Origin: an uncultured Eubacteriales bacterium | GTDB taxonomy: Bacteria > Bacillota > Clostridia > Oscillospirales > Oscillospiraceae | Reading direction: 5' to 3' | Assembly: GCA_900545585.1 (NCBI GenBank) | Contig: UQZR01000029.1 | Span: forward strand, 1-27,173 | DNA length: 27,173 bases | Program-made: the position numbers and the translations under genes | Shown: piece after piece, positions 14,460 through 22,300 of the stretch | Layout of the letters: each line of letters opens with the position of its first letter | How positions within the stretch are numbered: the stretch's first letter is position 1 | Notes under the pieces: generated by a model | The model's input: the letters and a program-made list of their open reading frames with translations, nothing else | Database searches by the model: none | What the model was told of the DNA's origin: nothing

Positions 14460-14969
14460 TCAGGCGGCCTTTTCCGCCTTCAGGGCGTAGGCGGCGCCGG
14501 CTTCGATGTTGGTGGCATCCACACCGGTGGAGGCATACTCTCCGTTGATGTAGAACGCCCAGTACGCGCCGTCGGTGTTGTAGTCCAGCGTCACGCCGTT
14601 GACGGTGGTGACGTACAGGCCGTACTCAGTGGTGTCACCGGCCACGACACCCAGCTCCAGCAGAGCCTCGCCCACCGTCTCCTTGTCGGTGTTGACGGTG
14701 AAGGTGATAGACGTGCCGTCCAGCTGGGCGACCTCCACGGTGAAGGCGGTCTTGCCCTCGCCGATCACGTCGCCGTCAGCCACCACGCTGTCCTGCGGGG
14801 CAGCGGCATCGCCGTTGTCGCCGGTGTTGTTGTCGGTATCGGTGACAGCGCCCGCGTCCTTATCGGCGGCGCCGTTGTCCTGTGCCTTATTGCCGCAGGC
14901 GGCCAGAGACAGTACCATCACCAGCGCCAGCAGCAGGGCCAGCAGCTTATTCAGTCCGTTCTTTTTCAT
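14460..14969 (-). CDS. Lipoprotein with a DUF4430 (transcobalamin-like C-terminal) domain
   Basis: 169 residues. A lipoprotein signal peptide (MKKNGLNKLLALLLALVMVL) ends in the lipobox SLAAC with Cys25 as the lipidated residue. Residues 26-72 are an acidic, Asn/Asp/Gly/Ala-rich linker typical of surface lipoproteins. Residues 73-165 match the DUF4430 pattern: FTVEVAQLDG, then TVGEALLELGVV, EYGLYVTTVNGV, then GAYWAFYINGEYASTGVD. That domain resembles the C-terminal part of eukaryotic transcobalamin and the SLBB/ubiquitin-like fold, and is taken to bind a small ligand outside the cell; the ligand here is unknown. It begins six bases after thiN and ends the pncB-cls-thiN operon. Confidence 0.8.
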   Translation of the reverse strand: MKKNGLNKLLALLLALVMVLSLAACGNKAQDNGAADKDAGAVTDTDNNTGDNGDAAAPQDSVVADGDVIGEGKTAFTVEVAQLDGTSITFTVNTDKETVGEALLELGVVAGDTTEYGLYVTTVNGVTLDYNTDGAYWAFYINGEYASTGVDATNIEAGAAYALKAEKAA

Positions 14970-14975
14970 GCTTGT

Positions 14976-15590
14976 TTACTCCTTTTCGATCAATGCTATC
15001 AGCAAACTGCCCCGCGTCACGGTGACGCGGACAGGGTTGCCCACATAATGATTGCTGACACCCAGAGGAAACGACGACGTCAGCACCGCATCATGCACCG
15101 TGTACTGGCCGCCCTCGATGGTGACGCCCTGAGCGTCCGCGCCCATGCAGAACACGGACACGATACCCCTTTCCCGGGCGGGCAGGGTGATGCTGCCGTC
15201 CCGGATGGCGGTGAACCGCTCCCTGTCGCCGTACAGCCAGCCCCGTGCGCCGTGGTCCGCCAGATACAGCAGCCCCTGAAGGTTGGCGATGGTATGGTCG
15301 GTGCGGCCGCCCATGCCGCCGTAGAGGTGAAATTCTGTCTCACCGCGGCCCAGCCCCTCCTTGATGGCCAGCATCATGTCGGTATCGTCCTTCTCCACCG
15401 GCACGCGGCGGATGCGGGCGAAGTCCGGCACGGTGTGCAGGGAGTCGAAATCCCCCAGCAGCAGGTCCGGCGTGATGTTCTCCCTGCGGCAGATGCGCCA
15501 GCCGCCGTCGGCGGCAATGACGGTGTCCCCCGCCGCGGGACGCTGCGGCAGACCGTAAAAGCCTCCTGCACCGAAAATATAACAGGCCAC
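14976..15590 (-). CDS. thiN: Thiamine diphosphokinase (thiamine pyrophosphokinase)
   Basis: Transfers pyrophosphate from ATP to thiamine to make the cofactor TPP, used for salvaged thiamine. 204 residues from a GTG at 15590 with AGGAG nearby. The catalytic N-domain has AADGGWR (27-33), LLGDFDSL (44-51), EKDDTDMML (66-74) and GGMGGRTDHTIANL (91-104), the Asp and Arg clusters that bind Mg-ATP. The C-terminal beta domain holds the thiamine site (LTSSFPLGVSNHYV). It starts 13 bases after cls, so is co-transcribed. No TPP riboswitch is visible before it. Confidence 0.92.
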   Translation of the reverse strand: MACYIFGAGGFYGLPQRPAAGDTVIAADGGWRICRRENITPDLLLGDFDSLHTVPDFARIRRVPVEKDDTDMMLAIKEGLGRGETEFHLYGGMGGRTDHTIANLQGLLYLADHGARGWLYGDRERFTAIRDGSITLPARERGIVSVFCMGADAQGVTIEGGQYTVHDAVLTSSFPLGVSNHYVGNPVRVTVTRGSLLIALIEKE

Positions 15591-15603
15591 TTGCGCTCCT
15601 CCT

Positions 15604-17157
15604 TTACATCCACATGGCGAACAGCCGCAGCACCACGCCCACGACTCGCAGATACCATGGCCGTGCCGCCATGCGCGCCGGCGTCACCGGCTGGCTGTTC
15701 TGGATGATGTTGTCCATATCCTCCAGCAGCGACTCAATGGCGGGCATGCGGTACAGCAGCTCGCCGCACTCAAAGTGCAGCTGGAAGCTGCGGAAGTCCA
15801 TGTTTACCGAGCCCACGAAGGCCGCCTCGCGGTCCACCATCACCGTCTTGCCGTGGATGAGGCCCGGCGTGAAGGTATATATCTTCACATGGTGGCCCGT
15901 CAACTCCGGGAAATAGCTCTGGGCCACCTGATAGGCGAACCAGTGGTCGGGGACGCCCGGCATCATCAGCCGCACATCCACGCCGCTGTCCCCCGCTACG
16001 CACAGCGCCTTGATCATGGGCTCGTCGATGGCCAGGTAAGGCGTGGTGATATACACCGTCTGGCGGGCCCGCGCGATCAGCTGGAGGAACACATCCTCCG
16101 CCGTGGCGTCAGGGTTGTTGTCCGGCCCATCCACGATGGTCTGGCAGAAGCCGTCGGAGACGGCGCTGTGAACAGGACGGTAGTAGTCGTGCTCGTTGTG
16201 CATCTCGCCGCCCAGGCGCTCCCACATGTAGATGAACTCACGGGTCAGGCCCCAGGCGCCCTCGCCCTCCAGCCGCAGGCCGCAGTCCTTCCAGTAGCCG
16301 AAGCGGCGGATGATGTCGGCGTACTCATCGGCCAGGTTGGCGCCGCCGGTGTAGGCCACATCGCCATCGATGCAGGTGATTTTCCGGTGGTCGCGGTAGT
16401 TGAAGTACAGCCGGTTCACGTAGTGGTGTACCGGATTAAAGACGATGACCTCCACACCGGCACGGCGCAGGGCATCCACCCGCTCCGCCGGCATGCGCAT
16501 CATGCTGCCGAAGTCGTCGAAGATCAGCTTGATCTCCACGCCCTGCCCGCTCTTGCGGCGCAGCACGTTGGTCAGACGGTCCCACATCTCGCCCTCGGCC
16601 ATGATGAAGTACTCCAGAAAGATGAATCGCTCCGCCTTCTCCATGGCGGACAGCATATCCTCCAGAAAGTCCCTGCCGGTGGGCAGATATACTGCGTCGG
16701 TCGCCCTGTAAAGGGAAAAGCCTTTATTGTTCAGATAGGACGCCAGCGGAGCCCACTGGGGCATGCTCTGCCGCAGCTTTTCTATGTTCAGGCGGCTCTC
16801 TTCCTGCTTGCAGGCGGACTCCTGAGGCCGCGGCAGCTTTTTCAGGTCCAGACGCTTGGACTGCCGCCCGCCGTTCCACAGCCAGTAGAGCATCAGGCCC
16901 ACCACCGGCAGGAATAGAATCAGGAATATCCATCCCACCTTGTAGCTGGTGGTCCCGGGCTTCGTCCAGATATACACAGCGCAGACGAATGCCACCAGCT
17001 CCAGCGCGGTGTAGGCCAGCGCCGCCCGCTGCTTCAGTAAAGTGCTCAGGAGGAGCACCAGCGCGATCTGGGCCACCAGCAGCACAGCCACCAGCACCAA
17101 CCGCAGCGCCGCAGATATGCGGCGTTCTGTCCTCTGTTGGACTCTCGGTTTTTTCAT
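15604..17157 (-). CDS. cls: Cardiolipin synthase (phospholipase D family)
   Basis: Joins two phosphatidylglycerol molecules to make cardiolipin and glycerol, at the membrane. 517 residues, ATG at 17157 with AAGGAGG seven bases upstream. A basic N-terminus is followed by membrane helices at about 17-39, 48-64 and 74-93 (the PLDc_N region with KVGWIFLILFLPVVGLMLYW). Two HxKx4D motifs form the active site: NYRDHRKITCIDGD (H257, K259, D264) and GLIHGKTVMVDRE (H435, K437, D442), each followed by the Gly/Asn box (GGANLADEY, GSVNMDFRS). It lies 39 bases downstream of pncB and probably belongs to that operon. Confidence 0.94.
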   Translation of the reverse strand: MKKPRVQQRTERRISAALRLVLVAVLLVAQIALVLLLSTLLKQRAALAYTALELVAFVCAVYIWTKPGTTSYKVGWIFLILFLPVVGLMLYWLWNGGRQSKRLDLKKLPRPQESACKQEESRLNIEKLRQSMPQWAPLASYLNNKGFSLYRATDAVYLPTGRDFLEDMLSAMEKAERFIFLEYFIMAEGEMWDRLTNVLRRKSGQGVEIKLIFDDFGSMMRMPAERVDALRRAGVEVIVFNPVHHYVNRLYFNYRDHRKITCIDGDVAYTGGANLADEYADIIRRFGYWKDCGLRLEGEGAWGLTREFIYMWERLGGEMHNEHDYYRPVHSAVSDGFCQTIVDGPDNNPDATAEDVFLQLIARARQTVYITTPYLAIDEPMIKALCVAGDSGVDVRLMMPGVPDHWFAYQVAQSYFPELTGHHVKIYTFTPGLIHGKTVMVDREAAFVGSVNMDFRSFQLHFECGELLYRMPAIESLLEDMDNIIQNSQPVTPARMAARPWYLRVVGVVLRLFAMWM

Positions 17158-17196
17158 AGGCGTTCCTCCTTCTCTCTTTCTATCGGGGCAATTGCC

Positions 17197-18648
17197 TTAT
17201 TCCTGGGAGCTGCGCAGCAGGTGCTGCTGAATGTCCCAGAGCTTATCGGACAGGTCCACGTAGTACTTGTGGGGGTAGTCGAAACGCTTCACCTCGTCCC
17301 ACAGGGTGTCTATCTGCTGACGGCAGTATTCGCGGATCTCCGGCAGCGACGGGCTGTCGTATACCCGCTTGCCGTGCAGAAACACCGGCACCAGCAGCTC
17401 GCGGGCCTCGAAATTGTAGATGCGCTTTTTCTTCCATGTGGCCAGCGGATCGAAGATGGTCAGATCCCTGGTATCGTCCACGGTCTCATCGTGGAGAGCC
17501 ATGTAGTCGGCCAGAGCCTTGCCGTTGTCGCGGCCGTAGAAGCGGTACACCTTCTTGAAATGGGGCACCGTGATCTTCTCCACGTTCTCGCTGACCTTGA
17601 TCTTGGGCACGATGGTGCCGTCCGGCTCCTCAACGGCCACCAGCTTATAGACGCCGCCGAACACCGGCTCGGACTTGGCGGTGATGAGCCGCTCGCCCAC
17701 GCCGAACATGTCGATCTGTGCGCCCTGCAGCAGCATGTCCTGGATAAGGTACTCGTCCAGCGAGTTGGACACGGAGATCTTGCAGTCCGTCCAGCCGGCA
17801 TCGTCCAGCATTTTGCGGGCCTTCTGCGTAAGGTAGGCCAGGTCGCCGGAGTCCAAGCGGATGCCGCACTGGGTGATGCCCAGGGGCTTGAGCACCTCGT
17901 CAAAGGCACGGATGGCGTTGGGGATGCCGGAGTGCAGCGTGTTGTAGGTGTCCACCAGCAGCGTGGCGTTGGTGGGATACAGGCGGCAGTAGGTCTTGAA
18001 CGCCTCCAGCTCGCTGGGGAACATCTGGACCCAGGCATGGGCCATAGTACCGCCGGCGGGCACGCTGTACACCTCGTCCGAAAGTGTGCAGGCCGTACCG
18101 GCTACGCCGCCGATATAGGCCGCGCGGGCGCCCACGATGGCGGCGTCCGCACCCTGCGCGCGGCGGGAGCCGAATTCCAGCACCGTCCGGCCCCGGGCGG
18201 CCCGCTGGATGCGGTTGGCCTTAGTGGCGATGAGGCTCTGGTGGTTGATGGTCAGCAGGGTGAAGGTCTCGATGAGCTGGGCTTCGATGGCCGGTGCGCG
18301 CACCACCACCAGCGGCTCCTTGGGAAATACCGGCGTGCCCTCGGGGATGGCATAGATATCGCCGGTGAAACGGAAGTCACGGAGATAGGCCAGAAATTCC
18401 TCGCAGAAGATGCCGCGGCCCCGCAGGTAGGCGATGTCCTCCTCCGAGAAGTGCAGGTTCTCGATGTAGTCGATGAGCTGCTCCAGTCCCGCCGTGATGG
18501 CGAAGCCGCCGCCGTCCGGCACCTTCCGGAAGAATACGTCGAAATACACGATGCGATCCTTGTAGCCGGTCTGGAAATACCCGTTGCCCATGGTCAGCTC
18601 GTAGAAATCGCAAAGCATAGTCATGTTCAGCTTTTCCTGTGTTTTCAT
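17197..18648 (-). CDS. pncB: Nicotinate phosphoribosyltransferase
   Basis: Converts nicotinate and PRPP to nicotinate mononucleotide, with ATP, in NAD salvage. 483 residues from the ATG at 18648 (GAAGG just upstream; GAGG a little further). Signatures: NMTMLCDFYELTMGNGYF near the N-terminus, FFRKVPDGGGFAI, the LLTINHQSLIATKANRI stretch, the LEFGSRRAQGADAAIVGARAAYIGG phosphoribosyl-binding segment, GTMAHAWV with the regulatory/catalytic His, and IRLDSGDLAYL. Length matches the longer Firmicute type. First gene of a minus-strand unit pncB-cls-thiN-DUF4430; its promoter region carries a palindrome. Confidence 0.94.
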   Translation of the reverse strand: MKTQEKLNMTMLCDFYELTMGNGYFQTGYKDRIVYFDVFFRKVPDGGGFAITAGLEQLIDYIENLHFSEEDIAYLRGRGIFCEEFLAYLRDFRFTGDIYAIPEGTPVFPKEPLVVVRAPAIEAQLIETFTLLTINHQSLIATKANRIQRAARGRTVLEFGSRRAQGADAAIVGARAAYIGGVAGTACTLSDEVYSVPAGGTMAHAWVQMFPSELEAFKTYCRLYPTNATLLVDTYNTLHSGIPNAIRAFDEVLKPLGITQCGIRLDSGDLAYLTQKARKMLDDAGWTDCKISVSNSLDEYLIQDMLLQGAQIDMFGVGERLITAKSEPVFGGVYKLVAVEEPDGTIVPKIKVSENVEKITVPHFKKVYRFYGRDNGKALADYMALHDETVDDTRDLTIFDPLATWKKKRIYNFEARELLVPVFLHGKRVYDSPSLPEIREYCRQQIDTLWDEVKRFDYPHKYYVDLSDKLWDIQQHLLRSSQE

Positions 18649-18669
18649 CCTTCATACCTCAATATCGGT

Positions 18670-18688
18670 CTTTGCGCGCCGCGCAAAG
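18670..18688. promoter_or_regulatory. Perfect palindrome in the pncB leader
   Basis: CTTTGCGCG and CGCGCAAAG are 9-bp arms around one base. It lies from about +6 to +24 of the pncB transcript and so could be a repressor operator or a 5' RNA hairpin. It does not look like the NiaR motif I know from Bacillus. Confidence 0.5.
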
Positions 18689-18700
18689 TGTATTAAGTGT

Positions 18701-18729
18701 ATTATACCGCGATTTTTCCCTTCACGCAA
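18701..18729 (-). promoter_or_regulatory. pncB: Promoter of the pncB operon
   Basis: Minus strand TTGCGT (18724-18729), 17 bases, TATAAT (18701-18706). The leader to the pncB ATG is about 45 bases. Confidence 0.65.
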
Positions 18730-18797
18730 CCCTTGCCGGTTTTTCCCAGCCACTCTGCGGAAAATGCGAAAAATGGGCAAGCTAAACCACCGGTCGG

Positions 18798-18825
18798 TTG
18801 CGTTTTCCGGCACATTTGCTACAAT
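18798..18825 (+). promoter_or_regulatory. Promoter of the XRE-type regulator
   Basis: TTGCGT (18798-18803), 16 bases, TACAAT (18820-18825). The transcript would begin close to the GAGGTGATC ribosome site. Confidence 0.5.
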
Positions 18826-18843
18826 AGCGGCGAGGTGATCACT

Positions 18844-18981
18844 TTGGACAAACAAATTCTCGGCGCCTTTATCGCTGAAAATCGCAGACGCCGGCACCTG
18901 ACTCAGCAGCAGCTGGCCCAGATGCTCCACGTCACTGATAAGGCCGTGAGCAAATGGGAACGTGGAGTTTCCCATAGTTAA
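18844..18981 (+). pseudogene. XRE-family regulator truncated at the element junction
   Basis: A TTG start at 18844 follows GAGGTGATC, the core of an ideal ribosome site. The 45 residues read DKQILGAFIAENRRRRH, LTQQQLAQMLHVTDKAV, then SKWERGVSHS and a stop. This is the first four helices of an HTH_3/XRE domain; VTDKAVSKWERG is the recognition helix of a large Firmicute family whose members normally continue SxPDxxLLxPLA and run past 100 residues. The protein stops right after SKWERGVS, just where base composition changes from GC-rich to AT-rich. The gene is therefore cut by insertion of the element on the right. Its 3' part is not in the window. Confidence 0.75.
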
Positions 18982-19034
18982 AGATACCACACCAAATATG
19001 ACGAACCCACGCTTATACATTATCAGCCATAATA

Positions 19035-19078
19035 AAATGCAAGGATAGCAATTTGATACTGCTGTCCTTTTTGCATTT
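19035..19078. other. Hairpin near the left end of the element
   Basis: AAATGCAA (19035-19042) pairs with TTGCATTT (19071-19078), and GGATAGCA (19043-19050) with TGCTGTCC (19060-19067) with one wobble, around a 9-base loop and a three-T bulge. It sits in the gene-free stretch 18982-19349. It could be a terminator for either strand or a structure of the element end. Confidence 0.5.
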
Positions 19079-19154
19079 ATGGATTAAACAAATAGATTTA
19101 GAACTCTTGTAGAACATGAGTATAAGGTTGTCAAGAAATAGTGTGTTGTTATTG

Positions 19155-19168
19155 GTCGGTCAACCGAC
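19155..19168. repeat. Short palindrome upstream of the Bce module
   Basis: GTCGGT and ACCGAC flank CA (perfect 6-bp arms, extendable with a wobble). It lies about 110 bases upstream of the predicted operator and is GC-rich within an AT-rich stretch. A protein-binding role is possible but unsupported. Confidence 0.35.
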
Positions 19169-19262
19169 TATGATATATGGTGAATATTTTGTAGAAGATT
19201 GAATGTCTGGTGACAGACGAAAAGCAGCATAAAGAATAGCGGTGAAATTCAAGCAAAGGAAC

Positions 19263-19279
19263 CTTACATCAAATGTAAG
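19263..19279 (+). promoter_or_regulatory. Candidate response-regulator operator before the ABC genes
   Basis: CTTACAT and ATGTAAG form a perfect 7-bp inverted repeat around CAA. Within it is TTACA-N5-TGTAA, very like the TnACA-N4-TGTAA site bound by BceR-type regulators in Bacillus, but with one extra spacer base. It ends about 24 bases before a possible -10 (TAAAAT, 19303-19308), a position suited to activation. Confidence 0.55.
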
Positions 19280-19302
19280 TGGTGTATTTGTGCTTTGTGT
19301 AG

Positions 19303-19308
19303 TAAAAT
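19303..19308 (+). promoter_or_regulatory. Possible -10 box of the Bce-like operon
   Basis: TAAAAT with no good -35 at 17 bases (TGGTGT at 19280-19285). A weak -35 next to an upstream dyad is what an activator-dependent promoter looks like. The transcript would start near 19315, about 35 bases before the ATPase start. Confidence 0.35.
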
Positions 19309-19349
19309 TTTAATTGTAAAAAAACATGAACAAAAAAGAGGTGTTAAGT

Positions 19350-20132
19350 ATGGATTATACAAAAAAACTTTTAGAAGTACGCGACCTGCACAAAGCATAT
19401 TCCAAAGAAGGTGTTCCCACAAAAGCACTAAACGGAATTACCTTTGATGTTCTCAATGGCGAGTATTTGGGAATTATGGGAGCCAGCGGTTCCGGGAAAA
19501 CAACATTATTGAATTGTATTGCTACGGTCATTAAACCCACCTCTGGACAAATTTTGCTCTCCGGAGCGAATATAAGTGCTTTTGACGGTGCTAAGTTAGC
19601 GGAATACCGTGGAAATAGAATTGGTTATCTGTTTCAAGACTTTGCTTTGCTTGATAATTTGACAGGCAGAGAAAATATTCTGTTGCCCTTATCCATTCAC
19701 AATATAGATATTTCCATAGCCGAAAAGCGCCTAAATGATATAGCCGGATTTCTTGGAATTACTGATGTTCTTTCAAAGTTTCCGGCGCAGATGTCCGGCG
19801 GTCAAAAGCAGCGTGTAGCCGCAGCCCGTAGTTTGATTTCTGACCCGGATATTATTTTGGCTGACGAGCCGACAGGTGCATTAGATACAAAAGCCGCGCG
19901 GCTGCTCATGGAAAAGTTACGGGAAGTCAATCAATCACAAGAACGTACAATTTTAATGGTTACGCATGACCCTAACGCAGCAAGTTTCTGTTCCCGCATT
20001 TTGTTCATACAGGACGGCGTTATTTTCCATGAATTGCGTCGCAAAGTTCCGACAGAAACACGGGAAGAATTTTATGCGCGCATATTACACGTAATGGCGC
20101 AAATGGGAGGAGGGAGCGCAAATGTTCTTTAA
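19350..20132 (+). CDS. ABC transporter ATPase, BceA-type (antimicrobial peptide sensing/resistance)
   Basis: Energises the FtsX-like permease encoded next. 260 residues from the ATG at 19350 (GAGGTG upstream); an ATG at 19326 adds eight residues without a good ribosome site. Walker A GASGSGKT (44-51), Q-loop at Q96, signature MSGGQKQR (148-155), Walker B IILADEPTGALD (168-179), H-loop MVTHD. The EYRGNRIGYLFQDFALLDNLTGRENILLPL segment is typical of the MacB/BceA/LolD branch. The C-terminus (KVPTETREEFYARILHVMAQMGGG) matches the tail common to BceA proteins. It overlaps the permease gene by 11 bases. Codon use is AT-rich, unlike the chromosome to the left. Confidence 0.9.
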   Translation: MDYTKKLLEVRDLHKAYSKEGVPTKALNGITFDVLNGEYLGIMGASGSGKTTLLNCIATVIKPTSGQILLSGANISAFDGAKLAEYRGNRIGYLFQDFALLDNLTGRENILLPLSIHNIDISIAEKRLNDIAGFLGITDVLSKFPAQMSGGQKQRVAAARSLISDPDIILADEPTGALDTKAARLLMEKLREVNQSQERTILMVTHDPNAASFCSRILFIQDGVIFHELRRKVPTETREEFYARILHVMAQMGGGSANVL

Positions 20133-22272
20133 CCTTGCATGGAGAAATTCCAAACGTAGCCGCAACGAAAATCTGATTTACTTTCTGACAATGGTAACGG
20201 CGGTAGCGGCATTTTACATTGTGCTTTCTCTCGGAGCGCAGGACGTGATACGCTTTTTAAGTAGCCTTGAAAGCGACGCCGTGGAACGGCTACTTACAAA
20301 CCTTTTGCCTACTGTCTATGTTTGTGCATTATTATTTGTATTTTTCCTTGTAGTATTTGCAAATAAGTATCAGCTCGAATGTCGCAGTCGGGAATTAGGG
20401 TTATATTTGATGTTTGGTATGACAAAGACCCGATTATTTACGCAAATTATGACGGAGGGGCTTATCACTTCACTTGTCGCTCTTTTGGGTGGACTTATCT
20501 GCGGTGGTTTTCTATCCGAAGTTATCAGCCTTGCAACGGCACGTTTAGTCGGACACGGTATTATTGCACATCAATCAAGTTTTTCGTTAAGCGCAGTTTT
20601 CTTTACGATATTGGGATTTTTAATTATCCAATGTGTGGCGTTGTTTATACTATGTGGAAAATTGTTTAAGAAAGAAGTTCACCAACTGCTTTATGGAGAA
20701 ATGGCAAAAAAACAACACACGGGCAGCACACACGGAAGTTTGCTATCCCTTGTAATTGGTACGGCAGTTTTACTTGTTGCATACTGGGTTGCCATAGAAC
20801 ACTTCATGGCTGGCGGTGGTGTAATGCTGCTTGTTGCTGTCCTGCTTGGAATTGTTGGAACAATTCTTTTTATCCGTGGCATTGCTCGGCTTTTAAGTAT
20901 AGTAGCTGCTTCTAACAAACGTAAAGCGACAAATGGACTTTATGTATTTACTTTGCGACAGCTTCACGAAAATGTTGTTTATAAATATATTTCAATTAGT
21001 GTTGCGTCTATTCTGATGATGCTTACCATTATGTTTATTGCAAATGGTTCTGCAACTATTATGTCGCATGGGAATGAATTAACAAGAACTTCTGCTGTCT
21101 ATGATTTTACAGTAATGGGCGAAGAACAGAATATTGAACAATACCTTTCCGACGAGCAAATGCGAGTTTATGTAGCTAATCTTAACCGTATGGAAACAGG
21201 GAACATGAAACGTCCTGCTTCCGGGGAAATGAAATCCTTTGTTGACTGGTCTGTATTAAGAAAAGAGATTGTTCAAAACTTGCCAGAGGGTGTAATAGAC
21301 CCTGCTACACAAGAAGCTGCCAGTTACGAATTAGGCTCACATCAACCCGCAGCCCTTAATCTGCTTGGATTTATTGATACGGGGAGTGTTGCTCCTTATA
21401 TGCTCCCAGTTTCATCATATAATCGCTTGTTGGAAGCCGCAGGAGAAAAGCAAATAAATCTTGAAAATGACGAAGCTGTTTTTTACCTCAACCCGGACTT
21501 TTTAGGGAAAGCACAGGAAGATACCATTGCTCTGTTAGACAGGATTGCAGAGAACGCACAGACAAGCGGTAATGCGTTGATTTCCATTGACAAAAAGTCA
21601 GTTACACTTGTTCCGTCTGTACCAATGAAAGGGCTTACTGCGGATGAAAATGTTAAAATTGTAACCGCGTTGATTGTTTCCGACGAGATATATCATAACT
21701 ATGTAGACCCGGACACGTGTTCCGTATATTGGAATTTCTGTATTCCGAATGAGCTTGTAGAAGCAAATGGGCTGATGTTGTCCGTTATGGAAGCACGTGA
21801 TTTGCTGAAGCCGTCCGGTCTGTATTACGAAAGCTATCTTGATAATTTCGGGCGACAGCTATTTTATCTTATCTCCGGGAGTTACACGACTTTATATATG
21901 GGCTTTATGCTATTGATTATTGCGTGTGCATTGCTTGCTTTGCAATTCTTAACACAAATGCAATCGACAAAATTAAGATATTTGACACTCTCAATTTTGG
22001 GTGCGCAACGCGAACAGATAAAGCGGTCAATTTATAAACAAGTTTTATGGTATTTCCTGCTCCCCCTAATGTTGGCTTGTATAAGCGGTACGGTTGGTCT
22101 TTATGCAATGCAGCAACATTTATACTCTGACAGCACAAAGATCGGGCAATCTTATCCGTTGCTGATTATTATGGCATTTACTGTCGTTCTTATTATGGCA
22201 GTTTACGGTGTGGCTGTTGCGCGGACAGCTACACGGGAAATCGGAAAAATAAATTACAAGCCTAATTCATAA
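20122..22272 (+). CDS. FtsX-like ABC permease, BceB-type
   Basis: Membrane partner of the ATPase; BceB proteins recognise peptide antibiotics such as bacitracin or lantibiotics bound to cell-wall precursors and signal to the sensor kinase. 716 residues, ATG at 20122 with GGGAGGAGGGAG upstream. Ten membrane segments: about 17-37, 65-85, 108-130, 153-175, 206-230, 233-258, 287-309, then 592-612, 640-662 and 677-703. The extracellular domain between segments 7 and 8 is about 280 residues, the arrangement that defines the BceB group. The N-terminus FFNLAWRNSKRSRNENLIYFLTM and SRELGLYLMFGMTKTRLF are family motifs. The substrate cannot be read from the sequence. Confidence 0.9.
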   Translation: MFFNLAWRNSKRSRNENLIYFLTMVTAVAAFYIVLSLGAQDVIRFLSSLESDAVERLLTNLLPTVYVCALLFVFFLVVFANKYQLECRSRELGLYLMFGMTKTRLFTQIMTEGLITSLVALLGGLICGGFLSEVISLATARLVGHGIIAHQSSFSLSAVFFTILGFLIIQCVALFILCGKLFKKEVHQLLYGEMAKKQHTGSTHGSLLSLVIGTAVLLVAYWVAIEHFMAGGGVMLLVAVLLGIVGTILFIRGIARLLSIVAASNKRKATNGLYVFTLRQLHENVVYKYISISVASILMMLTIMFIANGSATIMSHGNELTRTSAVYDFTVMGEEQNIEQYLSDEQMRVYVANLNRMETGNMKRPASGEMKSFVDWSVLRKEIVQNLPEGVIDPATQEAASYELGSHQPAALNLLGFIDTGSVAPYMLPVSSYNRLLEAAGEKQINLENDEAVFYLNPDFLGKAQEDTIALLDRIAENAQTSGNALISIDKKSVTLVPSVPMKGLTADENVKIVTALIVSDEIYHNYVDPDTCSVYWNFCIPNELVEANGLMLSVMEARDLLKPSGLYYESYLDNFGRQLFYLISGSYTTLYMGFMLLIIACALLALQFLTQMQSTKLRYLTLSILGAQREQIKRSIYKQVLWYFLLPLMLACISGTVGLYAMQQHLYSDSTKIGQSYPLLIIMAFTVVLIMAVYGVAVARTATREIGKINYKPNS

Positions 22273-22300
22273 CAGGCTTACGTGAAAGGAGGTGGTCGTA

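Noticed and set aside
14976..15620. TPP riboswitch for thiN
   Set aside because: The gene starts 13 bases after cls, leaving no room, and no CTGAGA/ACCTGA-type motifs are present nearby.
17137..18696. Plus-strand frame of 519 codons opposite pncB
   Set aside because: Shadow of pncB; composition is that of complement DNA and no ribosome site is present.
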